Below, piece by piece: positions 35,387 to 47,559 of a DNA stretch of 64,000 bases. Source of the stretch: Malus domestica (lineage: Eukaryota; Streptophyta; Magnoliopsida; Rosales; Rosaceae); assembly GCF_042453785.1 (NCBI RefSeq), contig NC_091669.1, positions 10,180,501-10,244,500 of the forward strand. The letters are read 5' to 3'. The number at the start of each line of letters is the position of its first letter. The first letter of the stretch is position 1. The translations under genes were made by a program, and so were the position numbers. Under the pieces are notes generated by a model. That model did no database searches. It had not been told where the DNA came from and was given only the letters and a program-made list of their open reading frames with translations.

Positions 35387-38160
35387 GTCAAATCCATTTC
35401 GGCCTAGCAGGCTGCTAAAGCATAAACAAACCTTTGGACCAAGTCCCCATAATTCTACCCTAAGATGTTTTGCGTTTCCCTTCATTTGTGGAGGACCGTC
35501 ACCCTCACTAGTTATGCCTCAATTCTTAGTGTGGTTTCTTGTTTTCAAAAGAATGACGACCACGAACAATTTTTTGAAGAAAAGTTATTATCAAAAAATG
35601 GTTCCAAACTATTTCAATAATTTAGAGGAGAAGAGAATTTTGAATCCAAAATGCATGTGTAAAAACCTAACATCTTATCTCCTAGGATATTAAACTAAAT
35701 ACATGATCATGGGACCTAACAATTTTTATGTTACTCATAATTTTACAGGCTTGGAAGCTTTTGCCCATGTCTCCCCTATTTTCAATACATTTTAGGACTG
35801 CATTTGTAGATTAGCTCAGTAGATTATAATTGCACAAGCCAAAAGAGTGAGGGTAAGTATTGAATCATAATTAAGTTGTCGTTTGGGTTAGCCCAATGGT
35901 GAAGTTGAGTGAGACGTGAACGTTTCGCTAATTAATCACATTCGACTTCGACATATGATGCAAATTAAGCATTTTCCATCATTTCATTGTTGTCACAAAC
36001 CCTAGTGATCTACCTAAGATCACATATCTTGATCAAATGTCAAAATATGACTTAAACAACCTCTAATTAGATCCTTAAACCCCCAATTAAGATAGCTATA
36101 GTACGTACTTTCAAGTATTGCTTCAACACGTGAGATTTTCGATTGATTAACTAGTTTGGCATAGTCATATACATTCAACTTTGACCTAATCTTGTCACAC
36201 TCAAACCTAATTAATTATCGTCTAATCATACAATCCTAAATATTTTCTGGTAACATGATAGCGCCCAAATATTGGAGTTAGATACAATCCAAATTTAGCA
36301 AGCAACAAATTATAGCTAGGAAGTTGAGATCCAGCAATAGCAATAAAGCATGGCATGTGCATAAATGGTGTGACACATTTATATATGACATATGTAACAA
36401 AAGTGCACCACCTGCTTTGAAAATACTCCGAAGTTTACTACATGTAGAGGAAATATCACATTTTCCACATAAACTAAACACACATATCTGTCGTCCCCTA
36501 CAAGGTCCTTTAGGGCTTGTAATATGAGCCTCATATCTCATCTGCTTTACAAAACCAGTAAAAAACCAAGCAAAGCCGCAACATCTCATTGGACTTGCAA
36601 CTCCCATTTGCACATGATTGCCTTTGGCTATCATGCATTTGAATTGAAAGGGAAACGAATTTAAGCACGTGCCATTTGAGGGACAATTTCCTCGTGCCTT
36701 AATTGAATGAAAACAACTTTTCGTTTGAGAAGGGAGGAGTGACTTGTGAGTTGTGACTAGCTAGATGAGTTAAAGTGAAAATAAATGGTAATTGCATGCA
36801 TGTGGGCCGCAGTGCATGCGTTATGTTGCATAACAATTAACAAGGACGTTTGTGGAACAAGTCTCATTATGTTCCTTATTTCTCCTCTCAATTTACCAAG
36901 ACTCATTTCTTACGATATATGAAATTTTGATGACTGATTTATAGTACTTACAAGTATTTAGTATTATTATTGTTATTTGACAGTCAGATATGTTATGTAA
37001 ATTTCATTACAACAAATTTGATTGTCAAAATAATAATAGTATATAAGAAATGTAGCAAAATTTCAAATTTTAATTAAGTTCAAATATTAGCAACCACTCG
37101 CAAATCATTCGTATAATTAATCTACGGATGGCTTTGCATCGAGGGCTATGAAAACTTGAGAGGAAAAAAGTGAGCTTTAGATGTGGGAAAAAGTGGGTTT
37201 GGGATAAATTTATGATGGGAAGGGGTGGGTACATTATGCTAGACTAGAGTGCATTGTCTAAGCTTGACCATGCATTTCGTGAATTGTGAATTTGTGATAT
37301 GCCTCTCTTTTATGTTTGTTTATATTTCATATTTAAGAGTATTATTTTAGTAGTCAATGTTTATACAATACCATATGGTGTGTTTTATTGTGTTTTTTAA
37401 TTTTTTTTTTTACTCATACAAAATCATGAAATTAGATTATTATATTTTTGTTATTTTAATAACAAAAAAAAATATTTCCATGAAATGTTACGAACTTCGT
37501 AAACCTAATGGAGCTCTCATATACAAAAAATCGTTTTGAAGATCTCTCGTGTACAAGTCAAGAGAAATATCACTAGACCGTAATACTAACGACACTAATT
37601 TGCAAACAAATGGATTTTCCTGTTTTGAATGGCTAACTATTTTGAAAACGCAGGATCTTCAAGCCCATCATTACAATTTACCTGACCCCTTACATACATC
37701 CAAACAAGGAAGTTATTAGGAACTCTAGACTCCCCTCATCACTAATCCATTCACTTCCTACTCCCATCATTAAGAAATCCCTTGGAACAACTAAATTCTC
37801 CATCCAAACAGACCCTTGGTGTTTTCGGGTTTGAGAGAAACACATATCAAAAGATATTTTTGTTGATTGTGATAAATTTGTTTCTATAAAGACATGTGTT
37901 AAATATGATTAAACCACATCAAAAGTACAGATAAAATTTTCATTTAAAATTGTGACATCCAATTCACGACCGCATAAATAAAAGAGATGATGATGGGTGA
38001 TAATTCAAGTAAAAAAATATCTCAATTTTGAGCATTTGTCTCCATCTAACTTGCAAGTAAATAGGGTTACGAGTCAATTGCATTTCCATTTTTGGAATCC
38101 AGTTTGAAAGGAGAAAGGGCCACTACCTACACCAAACGTCAAGAAATAGATATTTAGAAA
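35387..38160. other. Intergenic region, no recognised gene
   Basis: AT-rich spacer between the repeat block and the JAZ gene. A 118-residue minus-strand frame (36278-36634), rich in Cys and Leu, has no recognised domain, so I leave it uncalled. A piece near 37640-37820 ending CCATCCAAACAGACCC looks like a MITE scrap. Confidence 0.45.
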
Positions 38161-38163
38161 AGA

Positions 38164-38335
38164 GTAATGCTAGGGAGATTAAATTTGCAAATAAAATTTT
38201 GTAAACTAAGTGATATGGAAGTTGATGGTTGGATTATTTCTTAAGCGTTGATAAACGTGCTCATTTCTTATTGATGACACATAATTTAATTTGTAAATTT
38301 TATTTACAAGTTTAAGTTCTCCAACATTATTATTT
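38164..38335. mobile_element. Small MITE in the JAZ upstream region
   Basis: About 170 bp with imperfect inverted ends: AGTAATGCTAGGGAGATTAA on the left, and on the right a complement reading AATAATGTTGGAGAACTTAA. The inner arms share TTGTAAATAAAATTT-like sequence. I recall this terminus as frequent in Rosaceae. No clear target duplication was seen, so the superfamily is left open. Confidence 0.7.
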
Positions 38336-38405
38336 AGCAAAAGTGAAAGTGTGAGAAAGAGTGAGAAAGAATATTAGAGAGAGAAAAGAGAGTGAAGGAA
38401 TTTCT

Positions 38406-38411
38406 CACGTG
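38406..38411. promoter_or_regulatory. G-box upstream of the JAZ gene
   Basis: CACGTG lies 224 bases before the JAZ start codon, between the MITE and the CT-rich leader. MYC2-type bHLH factors bind G-boxes in JAZ promoters as a feedback loop. Use of this copy is inferred. Confidence 0.5.
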
Positions 38412-38634
38412 GCCAGATACCTGGCCATTATTTGGGGCACGTTTTTTATGCTTTCTCTTCAAAAACACTCTCCTCCCTTCGTCGACCACAGTTCTCTATC
38501 TCCCTCTATTTTGTAGCTTTACATTACATTCGTATATGATTTGATTTAATCTTGGATGAAATAGTTGTCTCTCCACTTACCTTCTCTGTTGGCTATCGGC
38601 AACGAAGCGCAGCTCGTACGTTCACCTTCCTTCG

Positions 38635-39516
38635 ATGGCCACTTCTGCACCACCATTAGATTCTCAGAAAACTCCAACGTAAGTTCATCAATGTTTTCAT
38701 GCACCAAATGATATGATATTTTTCCGCATTCAAAACCACATATGTGATTGTTAACCGTACGTTGATGTATGAAATTCACGTACATTAATAGCTTAAAAGT
38801 GGGGATAATTTCGTGGCGTGTGTGTGAACGATTTAGAGAACAAAGCCCTTTCGTTTCCCTCTTTTAATATATCATGCCAAGAGATTGAAACGACCAAACA
38901 AATGGTTTTGTGAGTTTGCTTGTTCTCATGATCTTTACATTTTACTTTGATAAATTTTGGAACCGAACGCTTGATATCTTTCTGCTTCTCTTAGGGATGA
39001 GTCAAATCGGGGCGAACCACAGATTACCATTTTCTACAATGGACAAGTTTTTGTCTGCGACGTGACAGAACTTCAGGTAATTCCTGATATGTTAAAGCTT
39101 AGAACCATCGACGTACGAATCGTGTTAAGAATTTTTGTAAAACAAGAGCAAATTAAACAATAACAACAACAAAGCTTTTTTCTGCTAAGTGAGATCGGCT
39201 AATTGAAAGCAAATGAAACACAGTTCTCAATTTTAATTGAAAGCAAAACCCCTTCAAAGTCTGTTTAGTTGCTAGCTAGTAGCTAATGATTAGTTTTGAT
39301 CTGGTGTAGGCTAGGGCTATTATTTTGTTGGCAACTAGGGAAATGCGAGGAGGAGGGACATCATCGAGGTGGTCCAGCGCAGTATTGCTTGCATTACGGT
39401 CTAAAATTTACGGGCCTCCAGGTGTGTCCATGAAGAGGTCTCTTCGAAGCTTCCTCCAAAAGAGAAAGCAAAGAAGTCAAGCAGCTTCTCCATACAACTC
39501 CACCAACAATCAGTAA
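38635..39516 (+). CDS. Short JAZ/TIFY repressor, TIFY5A/JAZ8-like
   Basis: JAZ proteins repress MYC-type transcription factors in the nucleus until jasmonoyl-isoleucine causes their destruction through COI1. Three exons (38635-38678, 38995-39076, 39310-39516) give 110 residues in one frame. The TIFY motif (ITIFYNGQ, about residues 26-33) mediates dimerisation and NINJA contact. The Jas motif fits SLxxFxxKRxxRx5PY as SLRSFLQKRKQRSQAASPY, for MYC binding. The LPIAR-type degron that normally precedes it is replaced by GPPGVSMKR, as in JAZ7/JAZ8, so hormone-induced turnover may be weak. No LxLxL EAR motif is seen near the N terminus, unlike JAZ8. An undetected upstream exon cannot be excluded. 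Confidence 0.88.
39160..39200 (-). mobile_element. Au-like SINE 3'-end scrap in JAZ intron 2
   Basis: AACAACAACAAAGCTTTTTT followed by CTGCTAAGTGAGATCGGC matches, on the minus strand, the 3' end of Au-type SINEs (AGTGGGAAAAGGCTTTGTTG). It is diverged and about 40 bases long. Confidence 0.6.
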
Positions 39517-39950
39517 TTATTATGCTAGATTGCTAATGTACAAGTTTTTCTGCCACAAGTAATTTTGGCTTATTAATGGAAACAAAATTAGGTGGTTTTC
39601 TTGTCACAAGAAAATGGAAAATTAGCTTTTGATGAAAGTTGTTCAAGTTTTAGCACAACCCAAGTTCATAGCCAGGAGATATCATACTTGGGAGGTTTAT
39701 TCCTCGTAATCAATACTGAATTAAAGTTATTACCAAGTGAACGGATAAGTTCATAGCACACCTCATCCCTTTTAGTGTAAATAATATCATTTGTTCAGAA
39801 AAAAAAAATTAAAAACGTTTTATGATCATTAAAAGTGCTATTAATAGCATTAGACCCTTCAATTTTTTCCAGTGTTTTTTTATGGGTAAATTTCTGTAGC
39901 ACTTTAATGTGCTTCTAACAAAAGTACTTGGACTTCTAATAAATATTTTA

Positions 39951-40169
39951 GGACTTTGTTTGGAAATACTTTTAAAATAATTGAAAACGTTTTTAGAGAA
40001 AATGTTTTTAAATTTCAAAATCACTTTAAGTGTTTCCTAAAGAAGCAGGAAGCACATAATTGGTGCTTCTTCAGGAAGCACTTCAAGTATTTTTTACTAA
40101 AAATTGGTTTCAAAAATATTTTTACCAAAAGTACTTTTTGTTATTTTAAAAGCACTTTCAAACAAATCC
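39951..40169. mobile_element. PIF/Harbinger-type MITE downstream of JAZ
   Basis: 219 bp flanked by TTA on both sides (39948-39950 and 40170-40172). The terminal inverted repeats extend about 30 bases (GGACTTTGTTTGGAAATACT; the right complement reads GGATTTGTTTGAAAGTGCTT), both running into TTTAAAATAA. A related copy lies near 53.2 kb. Confidence 0.85.
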
Positions 40170-40551
40170 TTAATGTTTATGCTTACTAAAATCACTTGTA
40201 AGGAAAGATGTTTCTTACTTAATATTCTTGAGTCGAGTGGACTCATAATCATTGACCTTACAAAATAATTACGTCAAGTGATTAAGAATATTTACTCACC
40301 ATAACTTGTCTTCAATTCCCCCAATCAAGATATGAAAAGCCCAAACATGTAAATATTCAACTCTTTAATCAGACCCCCAACGTCTCAGGAACTAGTGGGT
40401 TGGTCGGTCTATAAGTTTGCGTTTCATATTGGGCTCGGCCTTCAATCATGTGTGTGTGACTCATCCTGTTTGACTACGCGAGGAGTCGAAGTACTCTCAT
40501 TAGTGTGTTCCTGTCAGTATTCTGTCAGTCAGAGCCGACGACAGCTGAGAT

Positions 40552-40673
40552 ATGCATCCTGTAGCAGCAGGAGGAGGAGTTGAGGACGAAGACGACGAAC
40601 GACGTCGCCAGAGTAAGCTCGAAGAAGCTCTCGAAATCAAGTCCCTCAGGCGCATAATCAGCGCCTACCTCAA

Positions 40674-40717
<44 letters not shown>

Positions 40718-43700
40718 ACTCAAGTTTGAATTCAATGATTTGGGATTTATATCATTTGCATCAATGATTGTAAAGCTTGATCCTTTCTTTAATTTTGTTA
40801 ATTTAATACCAAAAGATTTAATTTTTCTTGTAAACAATCGAAATATTTGAACTTCTGAAGAAAAAAAAAAACGGCTGCTGTGATTGTCACATATTCAGTT
40901 CGAATATCTGTTTTTTTACATTATGCTCGACTAGGTTGTGTATAAAGCGGGCTAGTCCCCGAAAATGCTCGTTAAGGTTGGGGCTTACAATTCACCCTGT
41001 GACTCACAGTCGAACGTTCTTCGCTTCCAATCGATCTATCACAGGCCACTCTGTCATTTTTTGAATTCTGGTTGTCTGATCACACTCGAAATTCTTGAAC
41101 TTTACGGATCGAATTTTGTAAATTATGAACCTTTTGATTATTCTGTTGGTGTGATAGCCTATTTTATTTATTTATTTTCAGAGATATCAAATATGTGCCT
41201 GTAGTTTGAATAATGTCCCTCATTCTGAATGCAGTTACCCGGAGGCGTCAGAAGAGGACGTGAGACGATATGAAAGATCTTTCAGAATGCTTCCACCTGC
41301 CCATAAGGTATAGAAATACTAAAAGAGCTTTCATACTCTAGGAACTTGGGATACATTAACCAAATTGGTGTTTCACTATCTTTTTCGTTTCTAACAATCT
41401 CCCTCTATTTGCAGGCTCTGTTATCCCACTACCCGTTAAAGTTTCAAAGACTAAGACGGTAAATTTTCCTTGACTTGTTTCATTACATTAATTTCAAGTT
41501 TTTGGAATTTGGATAATACACCAACGACTGGCATATCTACGGTTTTAAATTGTAAAACTTGACATATTAACTCAAAAACTAACTCAAGGTTAATGTGGTG
41601 GGAATTTGCTTAATACTATTTAGTATTTTGACGTCTAATTGTGTTTCAAAATAACTGGTGGGGTGTACTTATTTATTTTTTAAACTTTCTGTAAAACATC
41701 CTAGGGACTTTCTTTCTGTTTACATGATTGGTAGAAGAGTTTCGAGATTTGTAATGGGTCAGACTTGTTGTGCAGGTGCATCTCTGTAAATTCATATTTC
41801 ATTTTTAACATGCTTCAGGTTAGTTCCAACTTACTTTTTATCACTTTTTCCTTCTGAAAAAAGTAAAAATTATTCGTTTGATAATATTCTGATGACCTTT
41901 TGACATCGCGACACTTCATGACTTCTCAAAGGACTGACATTATGTGAGCGATTCCTCAAACTGGGGTAATTGGTATTAAGGTTCTTGACTTCTTTTGTCT
42001 CCCCACTTTTATATACATTGCAGGCATTTGAACCCCCACTTGATTTGAGCCAGGACATAGATGCCTGTGATGGCCCCCATCTTGAAAACGTCCCAAATAA
42101 TCACAATGTTTCTGGAGTAAATAATGTTTGCTCTTCTCAGTCTACCTCCGCCAGCGAAAGATTGCATATTTCCAATTCAGATCAGGTCTGTTATGAGGAA
42201 GGGAGCAACACAGTCCACAGTTCACCAATAGTGACTGCTAAAAAGGTTTCTGCAACACTTACACGACCATGTTAGCTTTTCATTATGAGACTTAAATGTA
42301 TATTTTTCTTCATAATGTCCTTCATTAGAAATTTGACCTCTGTAGATAACCACAGGAGGTAGACAATAACGGTCATCGTGAGTCCATTACCGATGGACAC
42401 ACTTCAGGTGTGGAATATATTAGAGAGACACATAACTGTTGTGGGAATGATTCCAATGGAGATGTATGAGTTTTTGTTTCTTTATAGCATTAATTTACAA
42501 CTTATTTGAGTACGTGTCTTTCTCTTTTTATGGTTTAATTATTCAGAAAGTGGCCAAACTATTCAATTGAAAATTGTGACTTTCTTGGTGATATGCGTTT
42601 AGGTATCCTCACCCTCTCGGACATGGTTGGATCCATCGTTACAGTTACATGTTCCGTTAGTTGATGTTGATAAGGTATATTGCTTCTCTTGTGTTGGATA
42701 TCTGGTGCTATGAGACTACTTGTTTTTGTTTTCCCTTTAAGTAATAAGAAATACAATCAGTAAACAATTTAGCTTAATTTATAAAAATTTCTTTTACCCT
42801 CCCTACAGGTCCGTTGTATAGTACGGAACATAGTTAGAGACTGGGCGGCAGAGGTATCTGATGATTTATTGTTGATTTCTATGATCGAGGATATCCCAGT
42901 TTTACTTAAGTTTGTAATTATATGAAATACAGGGACAGAAAGAACGTGATCAGTGCTACAAGCCTATATTAGAGGAACTTGATGCACTATTTGCTGATCG
43001 CTCTAAGAAAAGGTAATATTATTTTCTGATCTTAGTTTTATGTTTTCATATGTGTCACTGTCTTCCTATCGTTGCATCGTTTCTTAACCATTGCAATTAT
43101 CAAATTACTTTTCCTTATCGAGCACGGGTTTTTTCTCAAGTAATTTTTTGTGTATGATAATGATATTTATTCGAACAGTCCTCCTGCCTGTTTGGTTCCT
43201 GGTGCTGGACTTGGGCGGCTGGCTTTGGAAATCTCGTGTTTAGGTGTGCATACATTGTTTGTTTGCTAAGAATTCCATTTTCAATATATATTCATACTCA
43301 TGTATTATTTCTCATATTCTATGCAGGTTTCATAAGCCAGGGAAATGAATTTTCATACTACATGATGATATGTTCAAATTTTATTCTTAATCAGTAAGCA
43401 TGTCATTACACCTCGCCTTAAATAGTCTTCAACCATCTTGCTATCACGAAAAAGGAATCCTTTTTCTGACCATGGAAGAGAGTTTTCAATGGTTGGCAAT
43501 AGATTCTTTTCCGATATATTCTCTTCATTTTGTATTCTATGTTTTCTTTTCTTAGATGGTTTTGTTTGGTTACTCAGTTGTCAAACTGCTGGGGAGTGGA
43601 CAATATATCCTTGGATCCACAGCAATTGCAATTCACTTTCAGAGAGTGACCAACTTCGCCCCGTTACAGTACCAGATATTCATCCGGCTAGGTACTGATG

Positions 43701-46053
43701 CTGCTAATTCATTTGTCTGAAGTCTTTAGTAATGCTACAAAAGCGTTTCTGACATACTATCAGTTCTCTTAGTGCTTTTAAGGTGTTTATCATCGAAATA
43801 GATAGTGGTTGAATGGATACTCTTCAATATAGCAGTGACCTAGAAAGAGATGATATGCTTATTATCTTTTTTTTTTTTTAAGGCTTATTTTTAGCTATGA
43901 CACCTGTAGTCTTCACCAAATCTCACCTTAGCCCCTACATTACCACATGCACTCTTCCTCCGTGTCCCACTTCACCCTGACACATTATATTGTCTCACTT
44001 TAACACCTACACTCTTCCTCAATGTCTCACTTTACCCTATTTCGTCAAATAAGTTAAGAGAGCTGTTAATTGTGCTAACGAGACTAAATTGTCCATGCCA
44101 CGTCAACACAATTAACTGCTCACTTAACTTATTTGACAGATTAGGGTAAAGTGGGACATTGATAAAGAGCGCAGGTGTTAAAATGAGACAATATAGTGTA
44201 GGAGTAAAGTGAAACAGAAAGGAATAGTACAGGTGGTAAAGTGAGACAATATAGAGTGTAGGGGTAAAGTGAGATTTGGTGAAAAGTACAGGTGTCATAG
44301 CTAGAAATAAGCCTATTTTTAAATCTGAATACTATCTTCTTTTTGTAAAAGTTTCTATTAGGATTTGTTTTCCAATAATTGTAGGTTTTCTTTCAAACAG
44401 TGCAGGGATTACTGAAGGCTTTTCTATGTGTGGTGGCGACTTTGTTGAGGTTTACAACGATCCAAACCAAGTAGGTAAGAAAATATGGGTTTCTTATATT
44501 CAAACATTGTAATTGAGGTTAATGAACAGTAGGAAATATCGTAAGAAATTTTCCATTGCATTTATCCTGTGGTAATCCATTTGTTATGTTGGTGTATGAT
44601 TGGGCAAGTAGCCTCAGCATAGACAGGTGGTCTTAAATTGTTAAGGTCTTGTGTTGCTAAGCTGAGACAGCAGATAGTTGTCTGGTCTGGTATAAACATA
44701 TCTGGGCGAGATATAAAATAAATCTCTTGCTTTTCCTGTTCATAGTGTTTAAATATTGAATACGATCTTTGGGAGGAGACCTAAATGAATATCTTGCCAG
44801 TCAATTTATAAAGTGTTTGTGACAAATAAATTCCAAAACGGCCGGAACCAAGCGGCCCGTAACTTTAGGGTTTAGACTTAAGGGCAAGGTGTTCTAAATA
44901 ATAAGAAAAACATGTTCAAGCAGATTGACGAAACAAACTTAGATGGTTCATGCCTGTTCTCGTACAGATGGTAACATAAATTACTTTTACAAAATAACAT
45001 GGTTGGATAATTTAATTTGTTTATTGTTTACAAAATAACATGACACAGAACCGAGCGCAATGGCATTCTAGGATTCATATAGCCGACCCCACTTAGTGGG
45101 AAAAGGCTTTGTTGTTGTTGTTGTTGTTGTTGTTGTATTGTTCAGAAACTACCTTCAAAAGATTTAGACTTTCATGCACTTCAGGAACGCGCATAAATAA
45201 CCTCCGTAGTATTTCTCATGGAGATGTTTGTGGAATGTACAGGTGTCTGGGATGCGGTTGTGACCTGCTTCTTTATTGATACGGCACACAACATTATTGA
45301 ATACATAGAAATCATATCAAGAATCCTGAAGGATGGTGGAGTAAGTTCCTCAGTCGTGATGAGTCTGATGACTTTAGTTTTTGTTCCCCCGTCTTATCAG
45401 TTTATTAATCCTTGATTGATTGGATGACAGGTTTGGATAAATTTGGGTCCCCTACTATACCACTTTGCTGATGTCTATGGGCAAGATGTAAGCTTCCTTT
45501 CAACTAAGCATTTCGTTTGCCCACATGCTCTGAGGGAGCGCTATACACTTATACCTTTTTTTTAAAAAAATTGTTTACATTGTTTTGTTTCAGGAAATGT
45601 CTGTTGAACTGAGTTTGGAGGATGTGAGGAGGGTTGCCTTGCACTACGGATTTCATTTTGAGGTAAGCTCGTTCCAATTCCGTTATGTTGCTTAAGCATC
45701 ATTGGATGAACATAGCCGTATAAATTGCCTTGTCCTCAAACTGCAGAAAGAAAGCAGCATTGAGACAACCTACACTACAAATCCTAGGTCAATGATGCAG
45801 GTAAGTAATACCACCTCAAGTGGCTTTTCTTTTTCTTTCTTTTCCCCTCTTTATTCCGCTTTCGTGTAGTAATCTCTAAATTGGATCTCTGCATATGTTA
45901 CTCCTCGAATGCCAGAAGTTTTAGATTTGAAACCTTTGCCGCTTTGATAATCTGAAGGTCCCTTATTCCGTGCAGAACCGATACTCCGCCGCATTTTGGA
46001 CAATGAGAAAGAGATCAGCAACAATGGAGCACCAACCTCCTTTAACTAACTGA
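40552..46053 (+). CDS. Carnosine N-methyltransferase-like protein (N2227 family)
   Basis: SAM-dependent methyltransferase of the N2227/CARNMT1 family. In animals it methylates carnosine; the plant substrate is unsettled. Eighteen exons (first 40552-40673, last 45976-46053) join in frame to 494 residues. The N-terminal helical region reads [20 protein letters not shown] and [19 protein letters not shown]. Residues about 95-205 are a low-conservation insert. The SAM-binding loop is [18 protein letters not shown], followed by [10 protein letters not shown], and the core continues with [20 protein letters not shown] and [14 protein letters not shown]. The start is the first ATG of the exon and every junction is GT-AG. 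Intron 12 carries a 434-bp MITE and intron 13 a SINE end. The gene converges with PAT1. Confidence 0.92.
40676..40726. repeat. (CT)n-(TAC)n microsatellite at the start of intron 1
   Basis: About 16 CT repeats followed by five TAC repeats begin two bases after the donor site of the methyltransferase gene's first intron. The position may make it length-polymorphic. Confidence 0.9.
43881..44314. mobile_element. 434-bp long-inverted-repeat MITE in intron 12
   Basis: The ends AGGCTTATTTTTAGCTATGA and (complement of the right end) AGGCTTATTTCTAGCTATGA match, and the similarity runs inward through CACCTGTA, CTTCACCAAATCTCAC and CTCACTTTACCC phrases. A central pair AAATAAGTTAAG / CTTAACTTATTT completes a fold-back. 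The target duplication is unclear because the flanks are A/T runs. It is non-coding and may yield hairpin RNA when the host gene is transcribed. Confidence 0.85.
45051..45136 (+). mobile_element. Au-like SINE 3' part in intron 13
   Basis: GCGCAATGGCATTCTAGGATTC, shortened here, leads into CCGACCCCACTTAGTGGG, AAAAGGCTT and (TTG)n. This is the characteristic 3' half of Au-type tRNA-derived SINEs with their TTG tail. The tRNA-related 5' half is missing. Confidence 0.75.
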
Positions 46054-47559
46054 GAGACATTCTTGACGCTTAAGTTTGTTTGTTTGTTTTTAATTAATCC
46101 AGTTGATTTTTTATGATTACTCGAGGAATTAAAACTCTTAATTGTTTTAAATATTTAATTTAAACATGACAATAATATTTCTAAATTGAAAAATAGAAAA
46201 TACTTCCCAGGCACCTCTTCCCCCGTCGTCTACGCACCCAAGCTCCGCCATCCCTTCACGGCATTTAGGATCACGATGATTCCCATGCAAATCTCCACTT
46301 CCCAACAAGCCAAGAAGTAAACCGCAAAATTAGGGCTCGAACTAAGCTCAAACCTAATCAGACAGAAAAAAGTGGTATAATTAGGGGCAGCCATTGATCT
46401 TGCCGCCACTTGCGAAATAATCTTGGCATGGTTCGTGTTTGCTTTTGACGGTCCCCAGGAGTTTGGCCATTTTCACCACTCTCACTATGATACCACGGTT
46501 TAGGGCACAATGTGTCTTCTAATTTTTATACCATGATATTGTGTCAATTGTGTGACAGTTACGTACATATTTAGGCATGCAGCAAAAATATATCTTTGGC
46601 ATAAGTTGGAAGGGGCCAGGACAATCGGCTAGCTTAAAAAATACATCAAATATTTATTTTCTTCAATTTATAAGATTTGGCAAAAATGCCGTTATCCTTA
46701 GGACTTGGACACCAAGCAATCTCGACATCCTTCAAACCGGTCAGTTCTCTCATAGAATAATCAAATTATAGCGCGTGTAATTAGTAATAGCCTATTTCGT
46801 TGACTACGCCCTGTATGCTTAAAAACACCCCACATCGACTTTTTAAATTACAAAATTATCTTAATACGCCCCACATAAGTCGTACATAGTGTAACGATGA
46901 GCTTCAATACCTTCACCTTTGGATCCTTACCAACCTGGTTAAGGGTTAACGTTCGATAGCTCCTTTTCGAAAAGACGATAGAAACACACAGAAATTAAGG
47001 GGGGAGAGAATGTATGTAATGCGGATCCTAATAAGGTGGCTAACAGAGAGACACATAACTGAAATAGAAAATGGGGAGAAAAAGAGAGAAGTGGAACAAA
47101 AGGAGTTTTTGAGGGTTTACGTGAGACCACACTCTGTACATCATCTCTATCCCTATGCTTCCAGTTCAACAGAGCACCAAAATACAGCTCCCAAGAAGCA
47201 CCAACTTGCAGACTCAGAAACTCCCCGTCCCCGTCCCCGTCCCCGTCCCAGTCCCAGTCCCAGTCCCGTCACATCCAGAATCATATTACACATTTTATGC
47301 ATTGCATGACATTCATCATCAAACCGAGCACCACATGTTTTCTTCAACTTCGGAACAGTAAAAAGTTAAGCAACAAATTAAAGCGAAGCCTTCAAAATTA
47401 CTTCGATGGGGATGCACGCACGAGTGTGCCACCCCCGGCACACCAGCCTGCCACATTCCCAGCAGATTCACTTTGTAAATGCATATGGACTCCGCCATAG
47501 AATTGCCGGTGAAAGATTATATTTTTCAGAAACCTTCCCAGACAACTCGCAGTCCTCCA
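46054..47559. other. Convergent intergenic and 3'-UTR region
   Basis: This holds the 3' ends of the methyltransferase gene (from the left) and PAT1 (from the right). No further gene is seen. Short frames here are chance or follow the hexamer repeat at 47222-47268. Confidence 0.5.
47222..47268. repeat. CCGTCC/CAGTCC hexamer microsatellite
   Basis: About seven hexamers, first CCCGTC then CCAGTC, lie about 300 bases past the PAT1 stop codon, probably in the 3' UTR. Translations rich in Pro-Arg or Gly-Leu across it are artefacts. Confidence 0.85.

Noticed and set aside
35169-35693. 174-residue plus-strand frame
   Set aside because: Starts inside the Tourist-like MITE and continues into unrelated spacer; a chance fusion.
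44865-44882. TTTAGGGTTTAG telomere-like phrase
   Set aside because: Only about one and a half repeats inside an intron; too short to be an interstitial telomere.
47010-47361. Frames with Pro-Arg or Pro-Val runs
   Set aside because: Caused by the CCGTCC/CAGTCC hexamer repeat in the PAT1 3' region.
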